From Alistipes sp. (GTDB taxonomy: Bacteria > Bacteroidota > Bacteroidia > Bacteroidales > Rikenellaceae), in the NCBI RefSeq assembly GCF_020026455.1, contig NZ_JAHHQJ010000007.1:1-64000 (forward strand): DNA of 64,000 bases, read 5' to 3'. The number at the start of each line of letters is the position of its first letter. The first letter of the stretch is position 1. Of the stretch, positions 16,508 to 24,958 are shown piece by piece. Under the pieces are notes generated by a model, which was given only the letters and a program-made list of their open reading frames with translations, was not told the origin of the DNA and ran no database searches. A program made the position numbers and the translations under genes.

Positions 16508-16840
16508 ATGTTTAGTTTTTTATTTGGAAATTCCAAACAAGGAGAGCTCCTGCGACAGAAGTATGCAACGATTATTCAGCGCTTGTCTAATGAAGGGCAA
16601 GCCGTCATCTTCAAAGAAACTAAATCTGTAGTGGCATGGGGCGTGGCCAATATGGGCGGTAAAACTATTTTCAAAATTAAAGATAATGGAAGTTCCGACA
16701 TCGATGTTTCATATTTGTCTGAGAGCCCTTTCTTTGGGAAATTTGAGAAAAGGTGGAGTTTTCCATCTGGCATGGAGCAGAATGAAATAGTTGATAAAAT
16801 GAACATTGATATTCAAAAACTTTTTACAAATGGACGATAG
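16508..16840 (+). CDS. hypothetical protein
   Basis: A 110-residue protein without a clear signal peptide, although the first residues (MFSFLFG) are hydrophobic. The pattern AVIFKETKSVVAWGVANMGGKTIFKIKDNG suggests a small beta-rich fold. No family recognised. It overlaps the next gene and follows the structured RNA by about 40 nt. Confidence 0.6.
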   Translation: MFSFLFGNSKQGELLRQKYATIIQRLSNEGQAVIFKETKSVVAWGVANMGGKTIFKIKDNGSSDIDVSYLSESPFFGKFEKRWSFPSGMEQNEIVDKMNIDIQKLFTNGR

Positions 16841-17240
16841 AAAGAAAAATAGAATTCGGCATTATTGTAAACTATTGAGACTTCCTGCATGGGACACAAA
16901 AGACTTATTACAATATATTTCCGTATATTTTGACGCTCCGTGCTCAGTCGAATTCATGTCTATAAAAACAAAAATCCTAAAATTGGATATTATGAATGTT
17001 GCCGAACGGTTAATTGAATATTTGGAAATCGAAGAGCGAAATTTTAGGGAATATAAAGCGCAGTATTCAGACACTCCGGATGATATGATTTGGCTGAAGG
17101 TTTATCAAGAAATGGATAAGGTAATAAAGCATGAAATTAGCGATGCAAAGGCAATCGCAAATATTAGTGCCGCAAACAGAGGCTGCTATGTCATCGTTAT
17201 TTTTATTATATTACTTCTCGTTTATTTCTGTTTATTTTAA
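16830..17240 (+). CDS. hypothetical protein with C-terminal membrane anchor
   Basis: A 136-residue protein if started at the ATG at 16830 (11-bp overlap with the previous gene); an ATG at 16806 in the same frame is possible. It is largely helical and charged, with one hydrophobic segment at the very C-terminus (VIVIFIILLLVYFCLF), so it is probably tail-anchored with a cytoplasmic domain. No family recognised. Confidence 0.6.
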   Translation: MDDRKKNRIRHYCKLLRLPAWDTKDLLQYISVYFDAPCSVEFMSIKTKILKLDIMNVAERLIEYLEIEERNFREYKAQYSDTPDDMIWLKVYQEMDKVIKHEISDAKAIANISAANRGCYVIVIFIILLLVYFCLF

Positions 17241-17252
17241 AATTACAATATA

Positions 17253-17653
17253 ATGAAAAAGTCACTTATTACAATGTTGTTAGGGTTAACTATAATATTG
17301 TTAGGAGCAACAATATTATTTCATTCCGAATACAAAAGATGTGGTTTGAACAGATACAGCAATGCGACAGTTTAAAGCGTGAAACTGGGCAAAAGCTAGT
17401 GAAGTGTTATTCTCTGATTCAACGGATGCAAACTTATAACTCGATACTGAATATCACATTATCAAACTATAAGATACCATTAACATATTTCAAATCTATA
17501 TGCGATATGCATACTGATTGGGGCCCATCCATTTGGATTGATTTCGTTGATTATAAGAATGAGGCGGATCGGCAAACACAGGATTTAATCTCGCGGCTAA
17601 AGTCCGGGCAATCTAATGTAGAGATACTGAGAATCGAATCAATCCCAAATTGA
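17253..17653 (+). pseudogene. small membrane protein gene, probably frameshifted
   Basis: An ATG at 17253 opens a frame with a signal-anchor (LITMLLGLTIILLGATILF) that stops after 40 codons at 17375. A second frame, open before and after 17339, continues to 17653 with a soluble region of about 105 residues (QIQQCDSLKRETGQKL). The two overlap at the point where the anchor would meet its soluble domain, which is what a single-base shift would produce. Alternatively these are two tiny genes. No family recognised. Confidence 0.45.
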
Positions 17654-17790
17654 CAAAGACTTTTTATACATCGAATTTCCGTCATCTTCATTTCTGATTT
17701 TACTACTCGTAGTTCGTAGCTCTGTTCTGAGGAAAATATATACTTAAATCCTAACATATAAGTAGATCGTCTAAATAGATTGAATACATT

Positions 17791-18036
17791 ATGAAGAATT
17801 TCCTATTGATCTTGTTGTTATTACTATGTTCCTGCAATGATACTAAACAAAATGAAATAGACGAACTACAATGCCGACTTTCGCTATTGGAATTGGAAAT
17901 TGCGGAACGAGATACGCAAATCAAGACTTTGGAAGATAGGATTGATATACTGTCAGACGAAATTGCAAACAATGAATTGGCAAAGAAACAGGCAGAGGCA
18001 ATTTTCGCCGCAACTATGAATACTGATGATTATTAA
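17791..18036 (+). CDS. small coiled-coil lipoprotein
   Basis: An 81-residue protein with a lipoprotein signal (LLLLLCSC, Cys at about 15) followed by an almost pure heptad pattern from residue 20 to 70 (Leu/Ile at a and d), reminiscent of Lpp-like or Rz1-like small lipoproteins. It ends 17 bp before the next gene, in the same direction. Confidence 0.7.
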   Translation: MKNFLLILLLLLCSCNDTKQNEIDELQCRLSLLELEIAERDTQIKTLEDRIDILSDEIANNELAKKQAEAIFAATMNTDDY

Positions 18037-18053
18037 TTTGTTTCTGTTCCACC

Positions 18054-19568
18054 ATGTGCCGCATTATATTAATTCTTAGCATAACGATTTTTGTATCTTG
18101 CGTTTATCATTCTACGAAAGATGAAAATGTTGGCATGGAAGATTTAGCAGAAGAATCGTTACCACCACAATCTTCTTGGTTTGTCAAAAGCACCGATCCT
18201 GCCGATTCGGTATGGATTGGTGTGCTCGACCGGATTCCGTTGTCGCCGACTATTGACGAAGAGAGTCTGATCAACGTCTATTTCAAATACAAACAGCCGA
18301 TAAAAGGCTATGAGGTGACTGCTCGCTGGATGCTTTCCAATGCCCACAGTCGGGATGGATATATCGTCATGAATTTCCGAGATACGAATTCCGGCGCATC
18401 ATTTCATGTAAATTCCGATGAATACGCCAATTTCAATACGAATGAAGTTGCTCACGCCGACAATTTCAAGGAATATTACGATGGAGATGTTTACTATTTC
18501 GAGTATCCGGCCAAAGAGGAGTGGCAGGACAGCCTATATTTACTGGGACATACCCCGCCTTTTCAGTTTCTCGACGTGGATTTTGACGGCAAAGATGAAC
18601 TGCTCATTTCCGAGTGGGGAAACTATCTCCCCAACAATTATCATCAGGTATATAAAATCCGGGGAAACACTCTTGTCAAACAGGATTATGTGCCGCTTGC
18701 CCGGCTTTCTAACAATTCTCAAATAGATACGGTTCATCAAATCATCGTATTGCGTGAACATAACGGGCCTGATGATATAGCGGATCTTTATTTTTCCAAA
18801 ACCACTGCGCCGGTTCTAAAGATAGAGCCGCCGCAATTAAAAACATGGAGCGGACAATCCATCGTTGAAGAATACGCGAGATTATCATGCCATCGCTTTT
18901 CTTTGGATTCTATTTACTCATATCACAATGATTCTCTGTATAAATACCTGAACATTAGCATTGCCTCTAATGAACGACATCGGGAAAGATTGCGCGAATA
19001 TGAAAAGATTTCCCAAATATTCGATAAATACTACGATCCGTCGTGGGATTTTCCCGGAGATTATACTATCGGAATCGCAGATTTTCCTATGCCTGAATCT
19101 TCCAAACGGTTAGTTCTTCGATACAAAACTCTCTTTGCAAAGGAAGCTGAAACTTGGGCAGAACTCATGGATAAGAGTTTTAGGAGATGGTTGTCAAAAG
19201 AAATAAAAGTCAAAGATTATTCGGTTGCTAACTATTGGCAGGAGATGAAGTTGATTCGGGCTGCGTCGCTACGGAATTTTTATATGTCCTTGTGTAATGG
19301 AGATTTCATTCCCGATCAAGATTACACCCCGATTGATACCGTGGAGATAAACCGGTTATCTTCGGTTGAAGAATATCAAAATACTACCGAGCAAAAGCGG
19401 TGGATAGCTTGGTTTAAGTCACGGGAACGAATTTCCCCATTTTTACCACCAAAACTTCGCAAAGTATGGGATAATTGCACCTATAAAGCATGTCATTTAA
19501 GGCTCAAACAACTTATGATTCGGCATATGCAAGCTGACTCAACCAAACAAGTTCAAAAAAGAAATTAA
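18054..19568 (+). CDS. large lipoprotein of unknown function with a Ca-binding-type repeat
   Basis: A 504-residue protein with a lipoprotein signal (ITIFVSC, Cys at about 16). The N-terminal 280 residues look beta-rich, and near residue 180 there is FLDVDFDGKDELLISEW, the DxDxDGxxEL loop of VCBS/FG-GAP repeats, which binds calcium. The C-terminal half is helical with clustered charged residues (RHRERLREYEKISQIFDKYY) and several Trp-rich helices. No named family recognised. It is the largest cargo gene of the island; its neighbour is another lipoprotein, so both may act at the outer membrane. Confidence 0.7.
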   Translation: MCRIILILSITIFVSCVYHSTKDENVGMEDLAEESLPPQSSWFVKSTDPADSVWIGVLDRIPLSPTIDEESLINVYFKYKQPIKGYEVTARWMLSNAHSRDGYIVMNFRDTNSGASFHVNSDEYANFNTNEVAHADNFKEYYDGDVYYFEYPAKEEWQDSLYLLGHTPPFQFLDVDFDGKDELLISEWGNYLPNNYHQVYKIRGNTLVKQDYVPLARLSNNSQIDTVHQIIVLREHNGPDDIADLYFSKTTAPVLKIEPPQLKTWSGQSIVEEYARLSCHRFSLDSIYSYHNDSLYKYLNISIASNERHRERLREYEKISQIFDKYYDPSWDFPGDYTIGIADFPMPESSKRLVLRYKTLFAKEAETWAELMDKSFRRWLSKEIKVKDYSVANYWQEMKLIRAASLRNFYMSLCNGDFIPDQDYTPIDTVEINRLSSVEEYQNTTEQKRWIAWFKSRERISPFLPPKLRKVWDNCTYKACHLRLKQLMIRHMQADSTKQVQKRN

Positions 19569-19641
19569 TGCTTTTATCTTAACTTCACATAACATACAAA
19601 AAATTAAGTCCCCCTTTTGAATTATTTAATTTATCTCATAA

Positions 19642-19673
19642 TTTGACTATATCACACAACTTCACTATCTTTG
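19642..19673 (+). promoter_or_regulatory. perfect but orphan promoter
   Basis: TTTG (19642-19645), 20 nt, TATCTTTG (19666-19673). It would start RNA near 19680, but the next 220 nt hold no convincing gene before the IS66 relic. Confidence 0.6.
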
Positions 19674-19679
19674 TGTTAA

Positions 19680-19901
19680 CCAAGTGCAACACAGGGCGAA
19701 ACGATGCAAATTGGCTGTGACTTATTCAGTGCACTTATTGGAGTCGAGACATAACAGACTTACATACAGCGGAATATGGGAAAGATTCTTTCCCCTCTCC
19801 TTCCGCAAGAAGCCGAAAGGAAGCATCCGAAGAAATATACATTGCCCCCTAGGGTTTGATTGTAGTTTTGCACACGCGAAAAGAATCAACCCCTAATTGT
19901 A
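19680..19901. other. stretch without a recognisable gene
   Basis: Between the orphan promoter and the IS66 relic. A 70-codon frame from 19684 exists but its composition and lack of recognisable pattern do not support a protein. It may be the left end of the IS66 element or the remainder of a deleted gene. Confidence 0.5.
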
Positions 19902-20226
19902 ATGAACAGATCCGAATTTGAAGAATTGGAATTTCAGTTTCAACAAAGCGAGCAGCCATTGAAGTTGTACCTGCAACAGGCAGGGTGTAAGTTATTCAAC
20001 CTATCACTATTAGCGTAAAAAATGTGCTGTCGAAAAAGAGAGTATCAAACAGGAGTTGGCTCCCATCAGTTTCAAGCACCCCACTGCAGAACAGACTTTG
20101 GGAGAACCGGTAGTACAGGGTGTAGCCTTACTTTTCCCCAACGGACTGCATGCCCACTTCGGGAACGGATCCGAGAAACTGTTGCTGGAACTTCTGACCC
20201 ATAGTCTTGAAAGTGGCCATGTTTAG
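19902..20226 (+). pseudogene. tnpA: IS66 TnpA relic (frameshift and nonsense)
   Basis: The ATG at 19902 starts an IS66 accessory protein (MNRSEFEELEFQFQQSEQ). The frame shifts by one base near 19986; in the new frame it reads VSYSTYHY, then a TAG at 20011 where the family has Trp, then RKKCAVEKESIKQELAPISF to the stop at 20224-20226. The end overlaps tnpB by a few bases, as in intact IS66 elements. Confidence 0.8.
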
Positions 20227-20494
20227 CCGGAACGATACGATGCGCTACTTTCTGTGTCCCGGCAGGACAGATATGCGCAAGGGCATCAGTTCATTGTGCG
20301 GATTGATGCATGAGAAGATGAAGAGCGAAGCGCGGAACGGAGACGTGTTCATCTTTGTCGGGTCCGGCCGCAAACTCAAGAAACTGCTTCATGCGGAAGA
20401 CGGTGGCATAGTGATGTACATCAAACGGCTGGAGGCGGGTCGCTTCAAACTGCCGGAATACGCCGCTGAATCAAACAGCTATCCCATGGAATAG
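20219..20494 (+). pseudogene. tnpB: IS66 TnpB, truncated by a nonsense codon
   Basis: The protein MFSRNDTMRYFLCPGRTDMRKG...DVFIFVGSGRKLKKLLHAEDGGIVMYIKRLEAGRFKLP is a clear IS66 Orf2/TnpB. It stops at 20492-20494 with TAG where Trp is usual; the same frame continues with VMMVEGIQGNP to about 20610, matching the normal C-terminus. The DDE transposase TnpC is absent, so the element cannot move. Confidence 0.85.
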
Positions 20495-20596
20495 TGTGAT
20501 TCGGTAATGATGGTTGAAGGTATTCAGGGGAACCCGTGGCAGAGGCTCCTGCAAGATTGCAGACTCTTCGATTTAAATAACATGCGGTCGGATGCG

Positions 20597-20636
20597 CCCG
20601 ACCCCAACCTGTAATTCCACGAGGATTCGGGTCGGG
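20597..20636 (-). terminator. inverted repeat downstream of the HTCS gene
   Basis: CCCGACCC (20597-20604) pairs with GGGTCGGG (20629-20636) 14 bp after the HTCS stop on the minus strand. The loop is long (24 nt) and no U-tract follows, so it is a weak candidate. Confidence 0.4.
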
Positions 20637-20650
20637 GTCAGGAAGCACTC

Positions 20651-23600
20651 CTATTGCTTATTCCTGTAATTTCGCGGTGAGACTCCATATTGTTTCTGGA
20701 ACTCACGATAGAAATAGGACTTGTTCGAAAAACCGCTATTGTACATCGTCTCAAGCACGGTGTATTTGGTCGTCCGCAACAATTTGCTGGCATGTTCGAG
20801 TCGAAGCGTTCGGATAAACTCACTCGGAGTCTTGTGTGTCAACTCCTTAAACTTACGGTAGAGGGTCGCCTTGCTGACTCCGACAAAATCGGCCACCGCC
20901 GAAGGACTCAGCGATTCGTCTTCGATATTGGCCAAAATAAACGAAGATACCTCCTCTATCAGTTTTTCATCCTCAGGATGCAGTATGATACCATCCTTCA
21001 CCCTGACGGACGAAATGCTCGAATTGAAATAATCCTTCAGCAAGTTTTGACGCGACAGCAGATTCTCCACAACCGTGACGATCTGGCGAGGATGGAACGG
21101 CTGGGCGATGAAGGCATCGGCCCCGTGGTCGAATGCCTTGATCTGCGCCTCAACCGAAGCATTGGACGAGATGCAAATGATGGGAATGTAGCTGATCCTG
21201 GAGTTGCTCCGGATACGGTCAATCAGCATAAATCCGTCGATGGTGTGCATACCCATATCGCAGACGATAATATCGGGATGATGGCTCTCAGTCAACAAAA
21301 GCGCATCGGCGCCGTCTTCCGACAGGATGACCGTATATTCCTGCAAGATATCCTTCAACAGATCCCTTATACCGGCCTTCTCCCCGACCACAAACACCGT
21401 CTTGTCCCGGGAATTCTCTTCCGGTTTCGCGTCCTGACCGGCAGACTCCTCCGTAACGGAATCCACAACGGCCAATGTCACTGCATCCAACGGAGGAATC
21501 GACACCGAAATTTCGACATATTTGCCCAACTCGCTGTTGATGGAAATCTCTCCTCCCAGCTGTTCAATCAACTTCTTTGTAAGATTCAAGCCGATACCGC
21601 TGCTCACCGAATCGGTCTGTTTCATGGTATCGAAAACCTTGTACTTGTTGAAAATCTCCGTCATTTGAGAATCGGAAAGTCCCGTTCCCGAATTCCGGAA
21701 GACCAACAAAAGACGGCCGTCCGGTGCACTCTGGCTGACAGCAACATGGATATAACCTTTGGGGGCCGTATATTTGAAGGCATTGGACAACAGATTGAAA
21801 ATGATTTTCTCCAACGTATCGCGATCGGAGCAGAACGTCTCCACCCCGTGAACATCAACCACAAAATCGATTCTGTTGTCGTTCAGTATATCCGTATAGT
21901 TATCCGCTACGGAACTTATGATTTCGCTCACTCCAACATATTCGGGTTGCAGCTGCGGCATTTCGACATTGGAACGATGGAACGCCATGAGTTCTTTGAT
22001 GAGCTGCTGCATCCGCTCGGCATTATTGGCAATGACCCGCAGGTATTTCCGGGTCTCATCCGAGAGGCCCGGCTGCTCCAAAAGATGCTGCGTGGGAGTA
22101 TAGATCAGCGTCAGCGGAGTGAAAAACTCATGTGCCACGTTGGTAAAGAAATTCAACTTCGAAGCATAGAGTTTCTGCTCATGGCGTTTTTCCGTTTGTG
22201 CGATGAGAATCTGCTTGCTCATCTTGATGCGGTTGCGCACCACCGAACGAATCACGATAAAAAGGAGTATGGCTGCCAACAGATACAGACACAAAGCGAC
22301 ACGCCCCAACCACCATGGATAACCGACTTCGATGATCAATCCGTACACAGAATTGCTCCACACCTTGTCCCCGTTGCTGCATTTGAGTTCGAAATAATAA
22401 GTCCCTGGGGGCAGCTGGGCAAAAGTCACATCGGGATTGGTTCCCATATCCATCCACGCGTCGGACTGATTGACCAGTCGATAGGCGTATCTGCAATTCT
22501 TGTTGTTAATCAGATCATGGGCTATAAAATTCAAGGACACTTGACGCTCGTCATACTTCAGTTTCAATACCCCATCGATGATACGGTCGCTAATTTTCTG
22601 CTCACGGTTGTAAATCTTCAACCGGTTGAGGCTTACGCCCGCATTATACATCCTGCGGTGCACTCCCTTTGGATTGAGATAGTTGAGACCGCGCACTCCT
22701 CCGAAGAACAACAACCCGCGGCTGTCCTTGAAGAACGCTCCATCGGAAAATTGGTCGTTCTGCAATCCGTCCGTGAAATTATAGTCGACCACCCGCGAAG
22801 TCGCCGTCTCGATATGGGAAAGCCCCTTATTGGTGCTAAGCCACAAATCACCCTCATCATCCTTCAAGATGCCGAGAATACTTCGGTCGTTCCACTTTTC
22901 GTCAACAACCGGCACCGGGAGGTAATTCCGGTCCAGCCGGTTGAGACCGTAACTTGTACCTATCCACATGAAGTCTCTGTCGCAGAACATACACAGGATA
23001 TCCCTATCGGTAAGCACGGATTTCGGATTCACGCTCTCCAATGCACGGATTTGCTCGTCGGAATCCACACAGAAGAGTCCCCCACCCCGTGTTCCCAACC
23101 AGAGACGATGGTTGTCGTCGGAGCAAAGCGCATAGATCACATCGTTGGTCAACACCTTGTCCTTCGACGAGACGTATTGCCGGACGGATGTCACACCATA
23201 AGAACCGTTTTTCTGCTCCAGATGCATCTTGAAGAGTCCGTAGCCGGAGGTTCCGACCCACAGCACCGTATCGTCGTGTGTAAATGCCAAACTGTAAACA
23301 GCCTTGAAGAAGGAGTAGTCGCGAGGAATATCCAATTGCTCGATTGCCCCGTTCCGTCTGATGATGGTAATACCGCAGCCTTCGCTCCCCACAAAGATAT
23401 CGCCACAGCGGTTTTTACGCATCACATAGACCGAGTTCGACTTCAGACCGTCGGCCCGACTCAGATAGTCTTCAATCTCGTCAGTGGACGTCGATAGCAT
23501 CTTGATGCCGCTACCTTTGGTGCCGACCAATATCCGGCCTTCCTCCACTTCGCAGAAACATCTCACGGCACTGGGCGTAAAGACCGTTCTGAAGGAAGAA

Positions 23601-24574
23601 CTGTAGGGGTGCAGCTGGATGAGCCCCTGGCCGTCGGTACCCACCCACAATATATTCTGACTTCCGGCATAGATGGAGAAGACCGAAATCTGACGCGAAA
23701 TCTCTTCGATGTAAGCAAAAGTATTCCAGGTCAGATCATAACTGATACATCCGCCGTCAATATAACTCACATACATCAGATTCTCGCGGAGAATGATTTG
23801 CGAAACCGTCTTTCCGACAGGAAGCCGAACCACATACTCCTCGTGCATCTGCGCATCATAGACATAGACAAGGCCGCTTTTATGCAACACCGTGTACTCC
23901 CCCGACCTGTAGATTTGGGTAGCAGAGGAATCAATCGTCTGAAAAAGGCAATCGGATGCATCGGCAAGAAACGAATTGAAATCCGATTTTTCCACTCCCC
24001 CGTTATTCATCAGAAAGATGATGTCTCCAGCATCATTGAGGACAAAGTTCTTCACCTTGTCGGCAAAATCGGTGTGCAGGGGGAGGAATCTGTCTTCGAC
24101 AGACGAATAACTGAAAAAATCCACCCCTTTGACCAAACACACAATCTCTCCGCCGGGGCCCTTCTGCAGGATAAAGGACTTCTCCTTGTTGGGAATCGTC
24201 ATCTCCCGAGTCAGAGCATAGCGCCTAACGGAGTAGGTATAACGGTCAACGGCATTGATCCCGTTGTCGGTCGACACCCACAAACGATTGCCCTGCTCTA
24301 TGATTTGACGAATCACATTATTGCTCAATGATCCGACATCGTCTTTACGATATCGGAGCGTCGTAATATCTCTTCCATTGTAGATATTCAATCCATCCCA
24401 AGTGCCAATCCACAAAGTATGCGAACTGTCTTCGTGAATACAGTTGATGGAATTATTGCTCAGACCGTTGATGCCGGAAATGTATTGAACGGCATTCGCG
24501 GCACCGACTCCGGAAACCGTAGCAACAAGCAACAAACATGTCAGAAAAACACGTCGGAAATAGGGAGATTTCAT
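20651..24574 (-). CDS. hybrid two-component system regulator (HTCS)
   Basis: A 1307-residue one-protein sensor and regulator of PUL 1. From the ATG at 24574: signal peptide (1-26), two beta-propellers built from reg_prop repeats with many WIGT/WVGT/LWLGT motifs (about 30-640), a Y_Y_Y domain (about 660-750), one membrane segment (about 757-778), HisKA with the phospho-His at 815 (NVAHEFFTPLT), HATPase_c (about 915-1030), a receiver domain (about 1060-1170, phospho-Asp 1106 in VCDMGM) and an AraC DNA-binding domain (about 1205-1307). The periplasmic part senses a glycan breakdown product. The receiver is unusual: the acidic pair reads GE and the conserved Lys is Gln (AQPF). Confidence 0.95.
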   Translation of the reverse strand: MKSPYFRRVFLTCLLLVATVSGVGAANAVQYISGINGLSNNSINCIHEDSSHTLWIGTWDGLNIYNGRDITTLRYRKDDVGSLSNNVIRQIIEQGNRLWVSTDNGINAVDRYTYSVRRYALTREMTIPNKEKSFILQKGPGGEIVCLVKGVDFFSYSSVEDRFLPLHTDFADKVKNFVLNDAGDIIFLMNNGGVEKSDFNSFLADASDCLFQTIDSSATQIYRSGEYTVLHKSGLVYVYDAQMHEEYVVRLPVGKTVSQIILRENLMYVSYIDGGCISYDLTWNTFAYIEEISRQISVFSIYAGSQNILWVGTDGQGLIQLHPYSSSFRTVFTPSAVRCFCEVEEGRILVGTKGSGIKMLSTSTDEIEDYLSRADGLKSNSVYVMRKNRCGDIFVGSEGCGITIIRRNGAIEQLDIPRDYSFFKAVYSLAFTHDDTVLWVGTSGYGLFKMHLEQKNGSYGVTSVRQYVSSKDKVLTNDVIYALCSDDNHRLWLGTRGGGLFCVDSDEQIRALESVNPKSVLTDRDILCMFCDRDFMWIGTSYGLNRLDRNYLPVPVVDEKWNDRSILGILKDDEGDLWLSTNKGLSHIETATSRVVDYNFTDGLQNDQFSDGAFFKDSRGLLFFGGVRGLNYLNPKGVHRRMYNAGVSLNRLKIYNREQKISDRIIDGVLKLKYDERQVSLNFIAHDLINNKNCRYAYRLVNQSDAWMDMGTNPDVTFAQLPPGTYYFELKCSNGDKVWSNSVYGLIIEVGYPWWLGRVALCLYLLAAILLFIVIRSVVRNRIKMSKQILIAQTEKRHEQKLYASKLNFFTNVAHEFFTPLTLIYTPTQHLLEQPGLSDETRKYLRVIANNAERMQQLIKELMAFHRSNVEMPQLQPEYVGVSEIISSVADNYTDILNDNRIDFVVDVHGVETFCSDRDTLEKIIFNLLSNAFKYTAPKGYIHVAVSQSAPDGRLLLVFRNSGTGLSDSQMTEIFNKYKVFDTMKQTDSVSSGIGLNLTKKLIEQLGGEISINSELGKYVEISVSIPPLDAVTLAVVDSVTEESAGQDAKPEENSRDKTVFVVGEKAGIRDLLKDILQEYTVILSEDGADALLLTESHHPDIIVCDMGMHTIDGFMLIDRIRSNSRISYIPIICISSNASVEAQIKAFDHGADAFIAQPFHPRQIVTVVENLLSRQNLLKDYFNSSISSVRVKDGIILHPEDEKLIEEVSSFILANIEDESLSPSAVADFVGVSKATLYRKFKELTHKTPSEFIRTLRLEHASKLLRTTKYTVLETMYNSGFSNKSYFYREFQKQYGVSPRNYRNKQ

Positions 24575-24608
24575 ATCGCTTTTACCCGTTGGATTGTGTA
24601 TGAAAAAA

Positions 24609-24616
24609 CAAATATA
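24609..24616 (-). promoter_or_regulatory. -7 box of the HTCS gene
   Basis: TATATTTG on the minus strand, about 35 nt before the ATG at 24574. No clear -33 element at the expected distance. Confidence 0.45.
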
Positions 24617-24958
24617 GTGAAAATTCCAGTTCTCCCATAGACAAGTCCGACCGAAAACAGGCTCCAAAAAAACCGCAAAAGAGTCTTTTGCTCGAGCCGA
24701 TTCCTGCCTCTGGATTTCGGTGTTATATTTTGAGTTTTTTTATTAGTATACTCTTTTGAGAATATAGTACACCTGCCACAAAACACACAAAAACCAAAAT
24801 ATCAATACATTACAAATGTAATACATATTTCATAACATTCATGAAACATGATTTCTGAAAAATGGAGGTTGTAGACTGATTTGAGAAGCAATCGAACCGA
24901 CAAATGGCTTTTATGAGGTAATTTTGCTCAAGAAACCCAAACCAAAACACGAAACAAA
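24617..24958. other. divergent regulatory region of PUL 1
   Basis: AT-rich stretch between the HTCS gene and the GH130 gene, with many T/A runs. It holds the plus-strand -7 box TAATTTTG at 24919-24926 (start near 24933, leader about 26 nt) with no -33 box, as expected for a promoter that needs the AraC domain of the HTCS. No gene is seen. Confidence 0.55.

Larger units (their letters stand above)
14160..20640. mobile_element. AT-rich genomic island 3' of tRNA-Ser (decayed)
   Basis: The base composition falls sharply directly after tRNA-Ser and stays low to about 19.9 kb. The segment carries a tyrosine-recombinase relic (14762-14920), orphan proteins of unknown function, and a broken IS66 copy at its right side. 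These are the usual marks of an element integrated at a tRNA gene. I found no clear copy of the tRNA 3' end on the right side, so the right border is uncertain and the element is probably immobile now. Confidence 0.6.

Noticed and set aside
19795..19830. Possible right-hand copy of the tRNA-Ser 3' end
   Set aside because: Only short T/C-rich similarity to the acceptor end, not a real direct repeat.
19684..19896. 70-codon frame after the orphan promoter
   Set aside because: Composition rich in Arg/His/Cys without pattern; no start signal of note. Reported only as an open question.
20690..23497. 935-codon open frame opposite the HTCS gene
   Set aside because: The minus-strand HTCS has complete and ordered domains; the plus-strand frame has none.
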